This document shows, in pieces, positions 1-9,087 of a stretch of 64,000 nucleotides of DNA. Numbering within the stretch: the stretch's first letter is position 1; the number at the start of each line of letters is the position of its first letter. Made by a program: the position numbers and the translations under genes. Under the pieces are notes generated by a model. That model ran no database searches. It was not told the DNA's origin and saw nothing but the letters and a program-made list of their open reading frames with translations. The stretch is from Mucilaginibacter ginkgonis (GTDB lineage Bacteria; Bacteroidota; Bacteroidia; Sphingobacteriales; Sphingobacteriaceae). Where the stretch lies: assembly GCF_009754905.2 (NCBI RefSeq), contig NZ_CP066775.1, positions 3,162,001 through 3,226,000 of the forward strand, read 5' to 3'.

Positions 1-814
1 CCCATCTTTGGCGCTGCTGCAAAAACGATCGTAAGTTGTGCTTGGCGTAAGTATAAATTATCGCCTCCGGATCTTTTAAGAAGCCTATTTTGCCAGGATA
101 AATTGCTGCAACTTTTTGGAGCAGCAATTCATCATCACCTGATGCCAGATCATCTATACCTTTAAACCCGCCAACTTCGTAAAACACATCTTTACGGTAA
201 GCCAGGTTTGCGCCGTTACAGGTAGAAGCTCGCTTGTTTCCGATAAACGAAGCGCCGATGCCGATAAGAAAAGAAAACTCCAGCGTTTGTAACCGTTCAA
301 AAAAAGATTTCTCTTTAAAAAAGGTAACCGGCGAGGAAATCATTACAGGATCATAGGTTTCGTAGTAAGCAACAATTTTTGAGAGCCAGTACGTACCCAT
401 GCGGCAGTCTGCATCTGTTGCAACCATTAACTCACCGTTAGAAAGCGCAATGGCCTCTGTAATTGCTTTCTTCTTATATGAATTAAGTACTTGCGTATCG
501 GTCATACTTAACAGCTTGATGCCCTGATCTGCATAAGCGCGAATTATCTCAGCGGTCTTATCTGTCGAGTGGTCATCCACAATAATAATTTCTGTAAGAT
601 CTTTTGGATAATCCTGAGCAAGCAGATCTTCGATGGTGGCAGCTATCCCAGATTCTTCATTCCGGGCAGCAATTAAAACAGTAACCCTTGTCTTAAATGG
701 CTTGCCTGAATATTTTGGGCGCTTCAAACGCAACCATCCCCTTGTCATATATAACAGGATGCTGAAATAGCCTAGGGCCAAAACCCACGTTAATAAGAGG
801 TACAGATCAATCAA
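1..814 (-). CDS. Family 2 glycosyltransferase, membrane-anchored (3' end outside window)
   Basis: Translating the minus strand gives an open frame from 814 to the window edge. An N-terminal hydrophobic segment (residues about 3-22) is followed by a GT-A domain: VLIAARNEE near the start, VDDHSTD (nucleotide-sugar and metal binding), DADC, a GGF...ASGDDELL segment, and QQRQRW (the QxxRW motif of processive GT2 enzymes) at the edge. GT2 enzymes transfer sugars from nucleotide sugars to lipid or polysaccharide acceptors; the substrate cannot be told. No ATG lies near the start of the frame. A TTG at 814-812 overlaps the upstream TGA stop as TTGA, and starting there keeps the membrane segment, so I chose it. 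It forms a coupled pair with the flippase-like gene upstream. Confidence 0.85.
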   Translation of the reverse strand, partial: MIDLYLLLTWVLALGYFSILLYMTRGWLRLKRPKYSGKPFKTRVTVLIAARNEESGIAATIEDLLAQDYPKDLTEIIIVDDHSTDKTAEIIRAYADQGIKLLSMTDTQVLNSYKKKAITEAIALSNGELMVATDADCRMGTYWLSKIVAYYETYDPVMISSPVTFFKEKSFFERLQTLEFSFLIGIGASFIGNKRASTCNGANLAYRKDVFYEVGGFKGIDDLASGDDELLLQKVAAIYPGKIGFLKDPEAIIYTYAKHNLRSFLQQRQRW

Positions 815-1770
815 AAGAGTTTTAATTTAAATACAAACACAGAACCTATAATTGCCGGTACAATTAAATTAATAAACCAAATCGAAGATACCGCAGCGAT
901 CACAGCAATGGACTGCCCTGTGACAAAATGGAAAAAGAAACCGGCGGTTAACCCACGCACGCCAACATCGAGCAAATCCAGAGACGGTAAAATCGACTGG
1001 ATAAAAAATAAGATCAATACCATCATCAGCATCGGGAATGTAGCGAGTTGAGGTATCAGCAAATGCAGCACCAAGTAATATTGGAAAGTAAATACGGCAA
1101 AGCGCGCAAGGCTGTAAAGCATGATATTGCCTAATTCATGCGAATGGTACCTGTTCATGATACCGAAAAAGCGATGGTATTTTTTTAGGAAAGGGATGTT
1201 ATTAAGCATGGTTACCAGCCAGCCTACATTAAAATAAAAGACCAAAAAAAGAGTAACAATTACTGCCCCAACAATTATTGCGGCAAGATACAACCAGATT
1301 GGCGGATGCAAAAACCGGTAGCCAAACCATAATATAGCGATAGTGCCAAGGACATTTGTAATTACCATTTGCGCGAATGATCCTACAGCCATGGAAAATA
1401 CGCCATGCACGCGTTTACGCGGGGGTAAAAACATTACGCGCCCGCCATATTCTCCTAAGCGGTTTGGTGTGAAGATGGCGAGTGTTAAACCACAGAACAC
1501 AGACTCCACCGCGGTATAGATTGATATTGGTGCCAACACACGGGTAAGATATTTCCACTTTAAGGCTTCTAAGAGCCAATTAGCCAGCATCAGAACGATA
1601 ACAGCCGTGAGGGTAATCACTACGGAGCTTTTTTTGACAGGCAGAATCAAGTGCCTGAATTGCGCTAGATCGGCATTGTTGCTTACCTTATGATAAATAA
1701 ATCCAAAGGCTACAACTACAATGATGGCTTTGACAGCAAATGAAAATAATTTTTTGGCCGGGGTTGTCAA
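811..1770 (-). CDS. Flippase-like/UPF0104 integral membrane protein (lysylphosphatidylglycerol synthase TM-region family)
   Basis: A 319-residue, strongly hydrophobic protein with about 7-8 membrane segments. It matches the AglD/MprF-type transmembrane family: the conserved TPNRLGEYGGR segment lies near residue 100 and a DVGVRG segment near residue 268. Members are thought to move lipids or lipid-linked sugars across the inner membrane, or to be the membrane part of MprF-like enzymes; the exact substrate is unknown. The start codon is TTG (1770-1768), with ACAGGA just upstream and no better ATG. Its stop overlaps the start of the downstream glycosyltransferase by 4 bases (TTGA), which suggests a lipid-linked glycan function for the pair. 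Confidence 0.8.
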   Translation of the reverse strand: MTTPAKKLFSFAVKAIIVVVAFGFIYHKVSNNADLAQFRHLILPVKKSSVVITLTAVIVLMLANWLLEALKWKYLTRVLAPISIYTAVESVFCGLTLAIFTPNRLGEYGGRVMFLPPRKRVHGVFSMAVGSFAQMVITNVLGTIAILWFGYRFLHPPIWLYLAAIIVGAVIVTLFLVFYFNVGWLVTMLNNIPFLKKYHRFFGIMNRYHSHELGNIMLYSLARFAVFTFQYYLVLHLLIPQLATFPMLMMVLILFFIQSILPSLDLLDVGVRGLTAGFFFHFVTGQSIAVIAAVSSIWFINLIVPAIIGSVFVFKLKLF

Positions 1771-1799
1771 CAGTCCTGTTTAAAGTGACAATATTAAAC

Positions 1800-1824
1800 A
1801 AAAAGAGCGTGCCACGGCACGCTC
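1800..1824 (-). terminator. Rho-independent terminator after the dienelactone hydrolase gene
   Basis: GAGCGTGCC and GGCACGCTC form a perfect 9-bp stem with a 2-base loop, followed on the minus strand by TTTTTG. It lies 24 bases past the stop of the gene ending at 1848 and just before the TTG start of the flippase-like gene, so it separates the two transcription units. Confidence 0.75.
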
Positions 1825-1847
1825 CCTAAATGTTAAGTGCGTTTATG

Positions 1848-2693
1848 CTACTTCACGCGGGTTTTTAAATAGGCAATGGTACGCCCGTAAGCCAATTGCG
1901 TAGCAGAGCTATTATAGATAGGGTTACTTGGGTTACTAAAGCCATGGTCGGCGTCGTACTCAAAAGCCGTTACCTTTTTACCCGCCGCTTTCATATTAGC
2001 CTCGAACTGTGCAACAACTTTAGGATTGATCCACTGATCTTTAGCGGCAAAATTTCCTAAGACGTCCGTATGCAGGGTTTTCAATTTATTGATATCCTGT
2101 TCCGGCATGCCATAATACATTACGCATGCAGTTGCTTTGCCACCTGCAAGCATAGCCGTTTGTAAACTCCAGCCGCCTCCAAAACACCAGCCAAGTATGG
2201 CAATTTTTGCATTGGGTCCGCAGTAAGCGATGGCGCCTTCAATGATCACCTTTGCACGGTCTTCCTTAACGCCTTGCATTAGCTTGCCCGCCTCGTCCCT
2301 GTTGTCGGTTACTTTGCCGTCGTATAAGTCAAGGTCTATCACATTAACATTGCCCAGGTCATTGTAGATTTTTTCTGATTCCTTCTTTACAAAATCGTTC
2401 AGTCCCCACCATTCATGGATAACTAATAAATAGTTGTTGGTTGGCTTTTTGGCTTTAAGCTCGTAAGCATTAGCCATTCTGCCGTCAGACGTTTTGTACA
2501 TGAATGACTTACCAATACTGCTCTGAAACTTTATTCTCAATGGGTTGGCGTGTGCCATCCTAAAATTTTTATTCGAGGCCAGCATGGCGAAGCGTTTTGT
2601 CGCAGTCGGCTTTTCGCAACATGCCATTTTGCTTTGCGAAAAAGAGGTAATTGTTGTTGCCATAAAAGCAACGAGAAGGATTAGTTTTTTCAT
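1848..2693 (-). CDS. Dienelactone hydrolase family protein, exported
   Basis: 281 residues from the ATG at 2693. A longer frame reaches 2756, but the inner Met begins a clear signal peptide (MKKLILLVAFMATTITSFS), so I use it. The alpha/beta-hydrolase domain carries the GWCFGG nucleophile elbow with the Cys typical of dienelactone hydrolases, an Asp in AAKDQW and a His in DADHGF near the C-terminus, giving the usual Cys-Asp-His set. Family members open dienelactones or hydrolyse small esters; the natural substrate is not evident. The signal peptide implies a periplasmic place. It lies 64 bases downstream of the SNF2 gene on the same strand and is closed by its own terminator. Confidence 0.85.
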   Translation of the reverse strand: MKKLILLVAFMATTITSFSQSKMACCEKPTATKRFAMLASNKNFRMAHANPLRIKFQSSIGKSFMYKTSDGRMANAYELKAKKPTNNYLLVIHEWWGLNDFVKKESEKIYNDLGNVNVIDLDLYDGKVTDNRDEAGKLMQGVKEDRAKVIIEGAIAYCGPNAKIAILGWCFGGGWSLQTAMLAGGKATACVMYYGMPEQDINKLKTLHTDVLGNFAAKDQWINPKVVAQFEANMKAAGKKVTAFEYDADHGFSNPSNPIYNSSATQLAYGRTIAYLKTRVK

Positions 2694-2757
2694 GGAGATG
2701 TGAGTGGATATGAATGAGTTATTTGTAAAGATAGCTTTTACAGCTTGCAAAAACATC

Positions 2758-5652
2758 TTACTTCAATATCTCACGGATATCCTCAGCCGTTAGCGTCTTA
2801 ATAAAGCTTTCTTCGGTTGTGATAAGTGAGCGTGCTACGCTGAGTTTGCGATGCTGCAGCGCCAGGATCTTTTCTTCTACACTGTCTTTGGTGATAAATT
2901 TATAGATAAAGATATTCTTGGTTTGACCTATGCGGTGTGTACGGTCAATGGCTTGCTGCTCTGCTGCAGGGTTCCACCACGGGTCAAGTATAAACACATA
3001 GTCTGCACTGGTAAGATTAAGCCCCACCCCGCCTGCTTTTAGCGATATGAGAAATACGCGCGTAGACTCATCGTCCTGAAATTGCTCTACTACATCACCG
3101 CGGTTTTGCGTTGCGCCGTCCAGATAGGTATATCGTATGCCCTTTTGCTCCAAATGTGTTCGGTAAATAGCCAGTTGTTTAACAAACTGAGAGAAGATGA
3201 GCACCTTGTGTCCGCCGTCTAAAACGCTTTGCAGGGTATGAATCACGTTTTCAAATTTACCCGAATCGCCCTCGTAGCTCTCATCAATCATAGCGGGATG
3301 ATTGGCTACCTGCCTTAATTTGGTTAAGCCCTGCAATACCTGTATTTGTTTTTGCACATAGGTGCCGTCATCCAAGCCTTGCAGCAATTCGTTTCGATAT
3401 TCAGATTTGATCTTGTCGTAAACCTCTGACTGTTCGGCGCTCATTTCGCAGTAAAACACGTTCTCGGTTTTTGGCGGCAACTCTGTGGCAACCTGCTCTT
3501 TGGTACGCCGCAGCACGAAAGGCTTTATCATAGTTTGCAAGCGACGCGCCTTCTCTTCGTCTTTCTTCTTTTCTATCGGGGTTACAAACTCATTTAAAAA
3601 ATATTGCTGGCTACCTAACAAGCCCGGGTTAATGAAAGACATTTGCGTCCACAGATCATTCACCGAGTTTTCGACCGGCGTGCCGCTTAATATTAGCTTA
3701 TATTGCGACTTTAACTGCTTTACTGCCTGGTAAGATTTTGATGACGGATTTTTTATGTTCTGGCTTTCGTCAAGTATAATGTAGTTAAAAAAGAATGATG
3801 AAAGCAGTTTGATATCTATACGGCTTATACCATAAGTTGTAACTACCACATCATAGTTAGCAAATGTTTCTGCCGACTTATAGCGCAACATACCGGTGTG
3901 GACCATTATCCGCAATTGGGGCGTAAATTTTCTTGCTTCGTTTATCCAGTTGTAAATTAGCGATGTGGGCATGATCAGCAATGAGGTGCTGCTTGTGCCG
4001 GATATCGCGTTATCCTCTTTTATTTTTTGCAGAAGTGCAAGCGTTTGTATGGTTTTACCCAACCCCATATCATCTGCCAAACAACCGCCAAAATGATATT
4101 TCTTTAAAAAATGAAACCAATTGTAACCAGCCTGTTGGTATGAACGCAGCATCCCGTTAAAGTTTGCGGGTATGTCAACATCATCAAGTTCCTCAAAATC
4201 GCTTAACTTTTGCAATTTGCGGTTCATGGTAACGCTGGCCAGGTCACCTTCGGCCAGTTCGTTTACCAAGCCAATGTGATGGCGTTTAAGTTTTAAATCT
4301 GAGCCGCCTTCGCTAAAATGAAGCAGGTTGGCATACTGCGAAAACCAGCTATCGGGGATAACGGCTATTTCCCCGGATGGCAGCATGAACTCTTTTTTAT
4401 GATTTAGAATATGGTTCTTCAGCTCAATGAAGGGCACCTGGTAAGGCCCGAAATGAACCACCGCGTAAATATCAAACCAATCATTACGTTCGCTTACCTG
4501 AACGTCTATCTTATTGCTGCCGAACAGGTATCGTTTACTGCCCTCCGGCTGCTCGATTTCAAAACCGGCCGCGACAAGCGTATCGTGATTGGTGTTTAAC
4601 CACTCGAGCATGGAAAATCCTGAATCGATATCAGTTGCTTGCTCATCAACCTCGAGGTTCTGGAAAAGGGAAGATGTTGGCTTTAACCGCAGGCTAATAA
4701 GGAAATCAAGTTTGGTTTTTTCCCATGTTACGGAACGCCGAATACGGTGAAATGTGTAATCGTCGCCGTGGTGATCTATACGCACAGAAACTGTCCGTCC
4801 ATCACCGAAAGGAAAAACATAACCCGCGTATTTAAAATATAACTGCAGTTGCGAGGTGCCGCCATCTACCATTATTGGTTTTACAACCGGCTTTGCATCA
4901 TATTTTTCCGTATTGATGGTGAAGCCTTCGGCATGTACATGGTGCTTCTCGATCAATGGTGCAACAAAGCGTTCCATATATGAACGTTCCGACGATCGGG
5001 GAATGGCAATGTAGCGCTTGTTTAAAAACGGTTGCAGCTTTTTACCATCTACGCCCTTATCGAAGTAATATAAAATATCGTCGAGCATTAACCAACAGGG
5101 ATTATTGGAGATGATTTCGGCATTGCGGAACATGAATTCCACCTTCATGCCGTTATATTTTATGGTTGGGTAATAACGGATCTCCGTTTCGTTACGTTTA
5201 AAGTGGAAAAGCACACTTGCGGGCTGGCTTGCTATACCCAATTGCTTGCCAGCCGGGTACCCTTCCTTGCTCATCAGGAATACTTCCTTATCGCGAAGTT
5301 TCTCTAAAACCTCGCCCAGTCGTTTTTCGATCTTTGGCCGAATGACGTCGAACATCTGTTCTGTAAAAATTTTGGCAAAAAACTCGTACGGTCGAATTGG
5401 TTTCTTGTAGTAACGTTTGATGATATTACCCTGCTCGATGTCTTCCAGCATGCCGATTAGTTTCATATCGGCCTCGTCTAAGCAGTGTTTAAACTCCTCT
5501 GCGGTATTGGTAAAAAGGCGTTGATGCGTTAAAGAGAATTCGCCGTTTGGATTTAGCTGAACAATGTGAGGTTCAATAACGTACGACAAGTAATCATGCC
5601 TGGCAATTGAATAAATAAGCTTGCAAGGTTTGGTACTGTCGACGCGTAACAT
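2758..5652 (-). CDS. SNF2-family DEAD/DEAH-box helicase/ATPase
   Basis: 964 residues. The N-terminal half (about 1-500) resembles the SNF2-associated region of bacterial HepA/RapA-like ATPases. The motor follows: Walker A DDMGLGKT near residue 530, a DESQ box (Walker B) near 626, SGTPVENS, then the second RecA lobe with SLKAGGVGLNL and the arginine motif RTHRIGQ near 915. Such proteins are dsDNA translocases that remodel protein-DNA or RNA polymerase complexes. No SWIM zinc finger is evident at the N-terminus, although many bacterial relatives have one. It is cytoplasmic and appears complete. The next gene downstream, a dienelactone hydrolase, gives no functional hint. Confidence 0.9.
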   Translation of the reverse strand: MLRVDSTKPCKLIYSIARHDYLSYVIEPHIVQLNPNGEFSLTHQRLFTNTAEEFKHCLDEADMKLIGMLEDIEQGNIIKRYYKKPIRPYEFFAKIFTEQMFDVIRPKIEKRLGEVLEKLRDKEVFLMSKEGYPAGKQLGIASQPASVLFHFKRNETEIRYYPTIKYNGMKVEFMFRNAEIISNNPCWLMLDDILYYFDKGVDGKKLQPFLNKRYIAIPRSSERSYMERFVAPLIEKHHVHAEGFTINTEKYDAKPVVKPIMVDGGTSQLQLYFKYAGYVFPFGDGRTVSVRIDHHGDDYTFHRIRRSVTWEKTKLDFLISLRLKPTSSLFQNLEVDEQATDIDSGFSMLEWLNTNHDTLVAAGFEIEQPEGSKRYLFGSNKIDVQVSERNDWFDIYAVVHFGPYQVPFIELKNHILNHKKEFMLPSGEIAVIPDSWFSQYANLLHFSEGGSDLKLKRHHIGLVNELAEGDLASVTMNRKLQKLSDFEELDDVDIPANFNGMLRSYQQAGYNWFHFLKKYHFGGCLADDMGLGKTIQTLALLQKIKEDNAISGTSSTSLLIMPTSLIYNWINEARKFTPQLRIMVHTGMLRYKSAETFANYDVVVTTYGISRIDIKLLSSFFFNYIILDESQNIKNPSSKSYQAVKQLKSQYKLILSGTPVENSVNDLWTQMSFINPGLLGSQQYFLNEFVTPIEKKKDEEKARRLQTMIKPFVLRRTKEQVATELPPKTENVFYCEMSAEQSEVYDKIKSEYRNELLQGLDDGTYVQKQIQVLQGLTKLRQVANHPAMIDESYEGDSGKFENVIHTLQSVLDGGHKVLIFSQFVKQLAIYRTHLEQKGIRYTYLDGATQNRGDVVEQFQDDESTRVFLISLKAGGVGLNLTSADYVFILDPWWNPAAEQQAIDRTHRIGQTKNIFIYKFITKDSVEEKILALQHRKLSVARSLITTEESFIKTLTAEDIREILK

Positions 5653-5796
5653 TAGTAAATTGAAAAATTATTAGAAATTACGCAGAAGAAAAAACCCAAA
5701 CGTAAACAGAATTTACAGCAACAAGAAGAGGAGAACGTTATTTTTTTGTTAACAGGAGACGATGTTAACAAGAGTGGAATTTGTATCAAGAGATAG

Positions 5797-6582
5797 CTAA
5801 ACGTTTATTTCGCCTTCAAAAACTCTTTTAGCCGGGCCTTCCAGGAAAATGTTGGTGAAGTGGTTGCCGTTGTAGTCAAAGCGGATATTGAGGTTCCCTC
5901 CTAAAACTTTAATAGGGGTGCTAATACTGCCGCGTATGTTATTGTGCTTTGCCATTGCTAAAGCTACCGCGGTTACCCCTGTACCACATGCGTAGGTTTC
6001 GTCTTCAACCCCGCGTTCAAAGGTGCGTACAAAATAACCATCGCCCTGTGGTTCAACAAAGTTTACATTAATACCTTCTTTAGCGTACATATCATTATTA
6101 CGGATGGCATATCCATCGTCATACACATTTTTATCTTTTAACCCCACGGTTTGCAAAACGTAATGCGGCGAGCCAGTATTTAAAACATAAGCCTCGCCGT
6201 CTTTGGTGACAGTCTCTACGTCGATCATTTGCAGGCTTACCCAATCACCGCTTTCTGAAATTTTGGCATAATGCGGCCCGTCTACTGCCAAAAAGTTTGT
6301 TTCGAAATCGATAACTCCAAGATATTTCGCAAACGCTACAATGCACCTGCCGCCGTTACCGCACATACTGCTAGGCTTACCATCTGCGTTGTAGTAAACC
6401 ATTTTAAAATCATACCCGGCTTTATTTTCTAAGAACATTATGCCATCGCCCCCAATGCCAAACCTACGGTCGCAAAGGCCTGCAATAAAGGCGGGACGAT
6501 GATGATCTACCACATTTTCGCGGTTATCAACCATTATAAAATCGTTGCCGGCACCCTGGTATTTATAGAAATTAAGCGTCAT
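5797..6582 (-). CDS. dapF: Diaminopimelate epimerase
   Basis: 261 residues from the ATG at 6582. The frame extends to 6612, but homologues begin at MTLNFYKYQGAGNDF. DapF converts LL- to meso-diaminopimelate for lysine and peptidoglycan synthesis. Both active-site cysteines are present: MCGNGGRC near residue 72 and ACGTGV near 210. The N-terminal GAGNDF substrate-binding motif is also intact. It is cytoplasmic. It is divergent from the HtrA gene, and the roughly 176-base gap between them carries a tandem 10-base repeat. Confidence 0.96.
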   Translation of the reverse strand: MTLNFYKYQGAGNDFIMVDNRENVVDHHRPAFIAGLCDRRFGIGGDGIMFLENKAGYDFKMVYYNADGKPSSMCGNGGRCIVAFAKYLGVIDFETNFLAVDGPHYAKISESGDWVSLQMIDVETVTKDGEAYVLNTGSPHYVLQTVGLKDKNVYDDGYAIRNNDMYAKEGINVNFVEPQGDGYFVRTFERGVEDETYACGTGVTAVALAMAKHNNIRGSISTPIKVLGGNLNIRFDYNGNHFTNIFLEGPAKRVFEGEINV

Positions 6583-6646
6583 GTTTCGGAAGGGCAAAGA
6601 TGGTTTCTGCAAGCAGTTAAATCTTGTCTTGTTTGACCATCAAAAC

Positions 6647-6666
6647 ATTTTTAACAATTTTTAACA
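6647..6666. repeat. Two tandem copies of a 10-base unit in the dapF/htrA divergent promoter region
   Basis: ATTTTTAACA occurs twice head to tail, one helical turn apart, between two divergent genes and about 24 bases upstream of the predicted htrA -33 element. It may be a regulator site or simply AT-rich sequence. Confidence 0.4.
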
Positions 6667-6686
6667 AAAATGCGAATAACATCTTA

Positions 6687-6718
6687 TTGTTGATATCGTC
6701 TATATGGTATTAATTTTG
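6687..6718 (+). promoter_or_regulatory. Bacteroidetes-type promoter of the HtrA gene
   Basis: TTG at 6690-6692 (a second TTG lies at 6687) and TAATTTTG at 6711-6718, which matches the TAnnTTTG -7 element, with 18 bases between. Transcription would start near 6722, leaving a leader of about 35 bases. Confidence 0.6.
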
Positions 6719-6758
6719 AAGGCTTTATTCTATAATAATTAAAAGTAAAAACGATAAA

Positions 6759-8312
6759 ATGAGAAAGATAGGACTAACGTTGTTAACAGCCTTTGTGGGC
6801 GGCGCAATGGCCTTGGGTACCTACAAGGTATTTGAGAAAAAGGATGCGGATAGCATGAGCTTTGAAGACCGCCAAAAAGTATATTTCGCAAGTAATAAAA
6901 TGAATACCATCGCTTCGTCTGCAGGCGAGGTTGATTTTACGCAAGCTGCAGCAGCTGTAACGCCAGCTGTAGTTTACATACGTACAACTTATTCTGCACA
7001 ATCTAGCGGCCGCGAAAGCCAGATGGAAGATCTATTTGGCCAAATGTTTGGTCAGCGTATACGTCCGCAACAGCGTACGCCGCAAATGGCATCGGGTTCA
7101 GGCGTGATCATCTCGCCCGACGGATACATTGTAACCAATAATCACGTGGTTGAAAAAGCAGACAAGATTACCGTTGCTACCAATGACCACCGCACTTTCC
7201 AGGCAAAAGTTATAGGTACAGACCCTAATACAGATTTAGCGCTGATTAAGATCAGCGCGACCAACTTACCTATTGTAAAGCTGGGTAATTCTGACGACGT
7301 ACGCGTTGGCGAATGGGTGTTGGCAGTTGGTAACCCTTTTAACCTTACATCAACCGTAACAGCAGGTATCGTTAGCGCTAAAGGCCGTAACATTGGTATT
7401 ATCGGTAGCGAGCGTAATGACGATGATGATCAAAACTATAATCCTTTTGGCCCGACACGCAACCAGCCGGCAACACCAAAAATTAATCGCGCCATCGAGT
7501 CGTTCATTCAAACAGATGCCGCCATCAATCCGGGCAACAGCGGCGGCGCTTTAGTAAATACTAAAGGTGAATTGATAGGCATTAACTCAGCGATCGCATC
7601 ACACACTGGTTCTTATGAAGGCTATGGTTTTGCTATTCCAATTAACCTGGCAAAAAAAGTGCTGGATGATATTGAAAAGTATGGCAGTGTTAAGCGCGGT
7701 TACATAGGCGTAAACTTTGCCGAACTAAACGAAGATAATGCATCTCAATTGGGTGTAAAAAACACAACAGGTTTGTATGTGAACGATGTAGTTGACGGTG
7801 GTGGCGCACAACAGGCCGGTATTAAAAAAGGTGATGTGATCACTAAGGTAGATGGTACAACAATTTACGAATCATCTGATCTGCAAGAGCGCGTAGGCCG
7901 TTTGCAACCGGGCGATAAGGTAAACCTGACCATTGTTCGCGATGGTAGTTCCCGCAATATCGCGGTAACCCTTAAAGCCGACGCCGGTGCAGCTAAGGTT
8001 GCAACCGCACGTTCAAAATCAGCCGAAGAACTGTACAATAAATTAGGTGCAAGCTTCCAGCCATTGAGTGCGGCGCAGAAGGCAAAATACCATGTAACCA
8101 GCGGTGTAACCGTTACCCAGGTTCGCGAGGGCGGCTTGTTCAGCGATACCGAAATGCCGGTGGGTACTATCATTCTTAACATCAACAGGCAGCCAATTAA
8201 CACCGTTGCCGATATTGATAAGGCGATCACTAACCTGCGTAACGGCATGGTAACCATATCAGGTATTTACCCAGACGGTACCACCTTTACCAATAGTTTC
8301 CAAGCCCAGTAA
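6759..8312 (+). CDS. Do/DegP-family periplasmic serine protease (HtrA)
   Basis: 517 residues with an N-terminal hydrophobic signal or anchor (residues 4-21). The trypsin-like domain has the complete triad: His129 (NNHVVE), Asp159 (NTDLALI) and Ser261 (NPGNSGG). Two PDZ domains follow, about 305-400 and 425-510. DegP-like proteases degrade or refold damaged envelope proteins and usually respond to heat or envelope stress. A loop rich in Asp, Asn and Pro (about 220-245, before Ser261) corresponds to the regulatory LA-loop region. It has its own promoter and terminator, so it appears monocistronic. Confidence 0.95.
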   Translation: MRKIGLTLLTAFVGGAMALGTYKVFEKKDADSMSFEDRQKVYFASNKMNTIASSAGEVDFTQAAAAVTPAVVYIRTTYSAQSSGRESQMEDLFGQMFGQRIRPQQRTPQMASGSGVIISPDGYIVTNNHVVEKADKITVATNDHRTFQAKVIGTDPNTDLALIKISATNLPIVKLGNSDDVRVGEWVLAVGNPFNLTSTVTAGIVSAKGRNIGIIGSERNDDDDQNYNPFGPTRNQPATPKINRAIESFIQTDAAINPGNSGGALVNTKGELIGINSAIASHTGSYEGYGFAIPINLAKKVLDDIEKYGSVKRGYIGVNFAELNEDNASQLGVKNTTGLYVNDVVDGGGAQQAGIKKGDVITKVDGTTIYESSDLQERVGRLQPGDKVNLTIVRDGSSRNIAVTLKADAGAAKVATARSKSAEELYNKLGASFQPLSAAQKAKYHVTSGVTVTQVREGGLFSDTEMPVGTIILNINRQPINTVADIDKAITNLRNGMVTISGIYPDGTTFTNSFQAQ

Positions 8313-8333
8313 TAGTTATTAATAAATTTTCTG

Positions 8334-8366
8334 AAGCCCCTTACCGCAATGGTGAGGGGCTTTTTT
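8334..8366 (+). terminator. Rho-independent terminator after htrA
   Basis: AAGCCCC pairs with GGGGCTT, with an inner ACC/GGT pairing and a GCAAT loop, followed by TTTTTTG. It begins 22 bases after the stop codon. Confidence 0.9.
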
Positions 8367-8378
8367 GTATCTGGGATG

Positions 8379-8411
8379 TTTGGCTAATATAAATAGCATT
8401 CACTATCTTTG
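8379..8411 (+). promoter_or_regulatory. Bacteroidetes promoter giving a nearly leaderless pdeM transcript
   Basis: TTTG (8379-8382), 21 bases, then TATCTTTG (8404-8411), a full match to the TAnnTTTG consensus. The pdeM ATG is at 8419, only 7 bases after the -7 element, so the mRNA should start at or within a few bases of the start codon. Confidence 0.75.
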
Positions 8412-8418
8412 TTGCCCC

Positions 8419-9081
8419 ATGAAGATCTGTGCTGAGGCTGAGCTTAATCTATTAAATCAAGACCTTTTATTATTGCCCGAGAAGGCTATTTACTGGAAGC
8501 AGGAAAATGCTTTGATAGCTGCAGATGTTCATTTGGGTAAGTCGGGGCATTTTAGAAAAGCCGGCATAGCCATTCCGCAAAACATGGCGCAGGAAGACCT
8601 GGCGGTGCTCTCAGATCTGATCCGCCAATATAATCCGTCTAAGCTCATATTTCTGGGCGATCTGTTCCATAGTGAGATAAATACCGATTGGGATTGGTTT
8701 GCGCTGTGGCGCGCGCAATTTCCAAAACTGCACATTGTATTGGTAAAGGGCAACCATGATATTATCAATGACAAACATTACCATTTGTTAGGTATTGAAA
8801 CACCTGAGGAGTTGTCGTACGGCCCGTTTTTAATGCTGCATCATCCGCTTAAGGAAAATAAACTGGCAAATGCCCAAGGCTACGTGCTTTGCGGGCATAT
8901 TCATCCGGGAGTAAGACTACAGGGAAGAGGCCGGCAAGCGGTAACGCTGCCTTGTTTTACTTTCGGTGCGCGGCAAGCCATCCTGCCATCTTTCGGAAAA
9001 TTTACCGGTAAAGTTGCCATTCGTCATCAGCAGGCAGATAAAGTGTATGGGGTGCTTAATGACCGGGTGATAGCGGTATAG
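8419..9081 (+). CDS. pdeM: Metallophosphoesterase, ligase-associated DNA-damage-response endonuclease PdeM type
   Basis: 220 residues from the ATG at 8419; upstream in-frame codons lie in the promoter and are not coding. Calcineurin-like metal-binding motifs appear in order: ADVHLGK (about 35-41), GDLFHSE (about 79), GNHD (about 111) and GHIHPG (about 159). This arrangement matches the PdeM family, usually found beside a DNA ligase, an Lhr helicase and a beta-CASP exonuclease in repair clusters. None of those partners is in this window; the gene stands alone between htrA and glnS. The family assignment is fairly sure. A DNA-repair role here is inferred from the family name only. Confidence 0.85.
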   Translation: MKICAEAELNLLNQDLLLLPEKAIYWKQENALIAADVHLGKSGHFRKAGIAIPQNMAQEDLAVLSDLIRQYNPSKLIFLGDLFHSEINTDWDWFALWRAQFPKLHIVLVKGNHDIINDKHYHLLGIETPEELSYGPFLMLHHPLKENKLANAQGYVLCGHIHPGVRLQGRGRQAVTLPCFTFGARQAILPSFGKFTGKVAIRHQQADKVYGVLNDRVIAV

Positions 9082-9087
9082 GTGTTA

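Noticed and set aside
5746..5771. TTGTTAAC ... GTTAACAA inverted repeat as a dapF terminator
   Set aside because: On the dapF message strand it is followed by A's, not U's, so it is not a standard terminator; it lies in the gap before the SNF2 gene.
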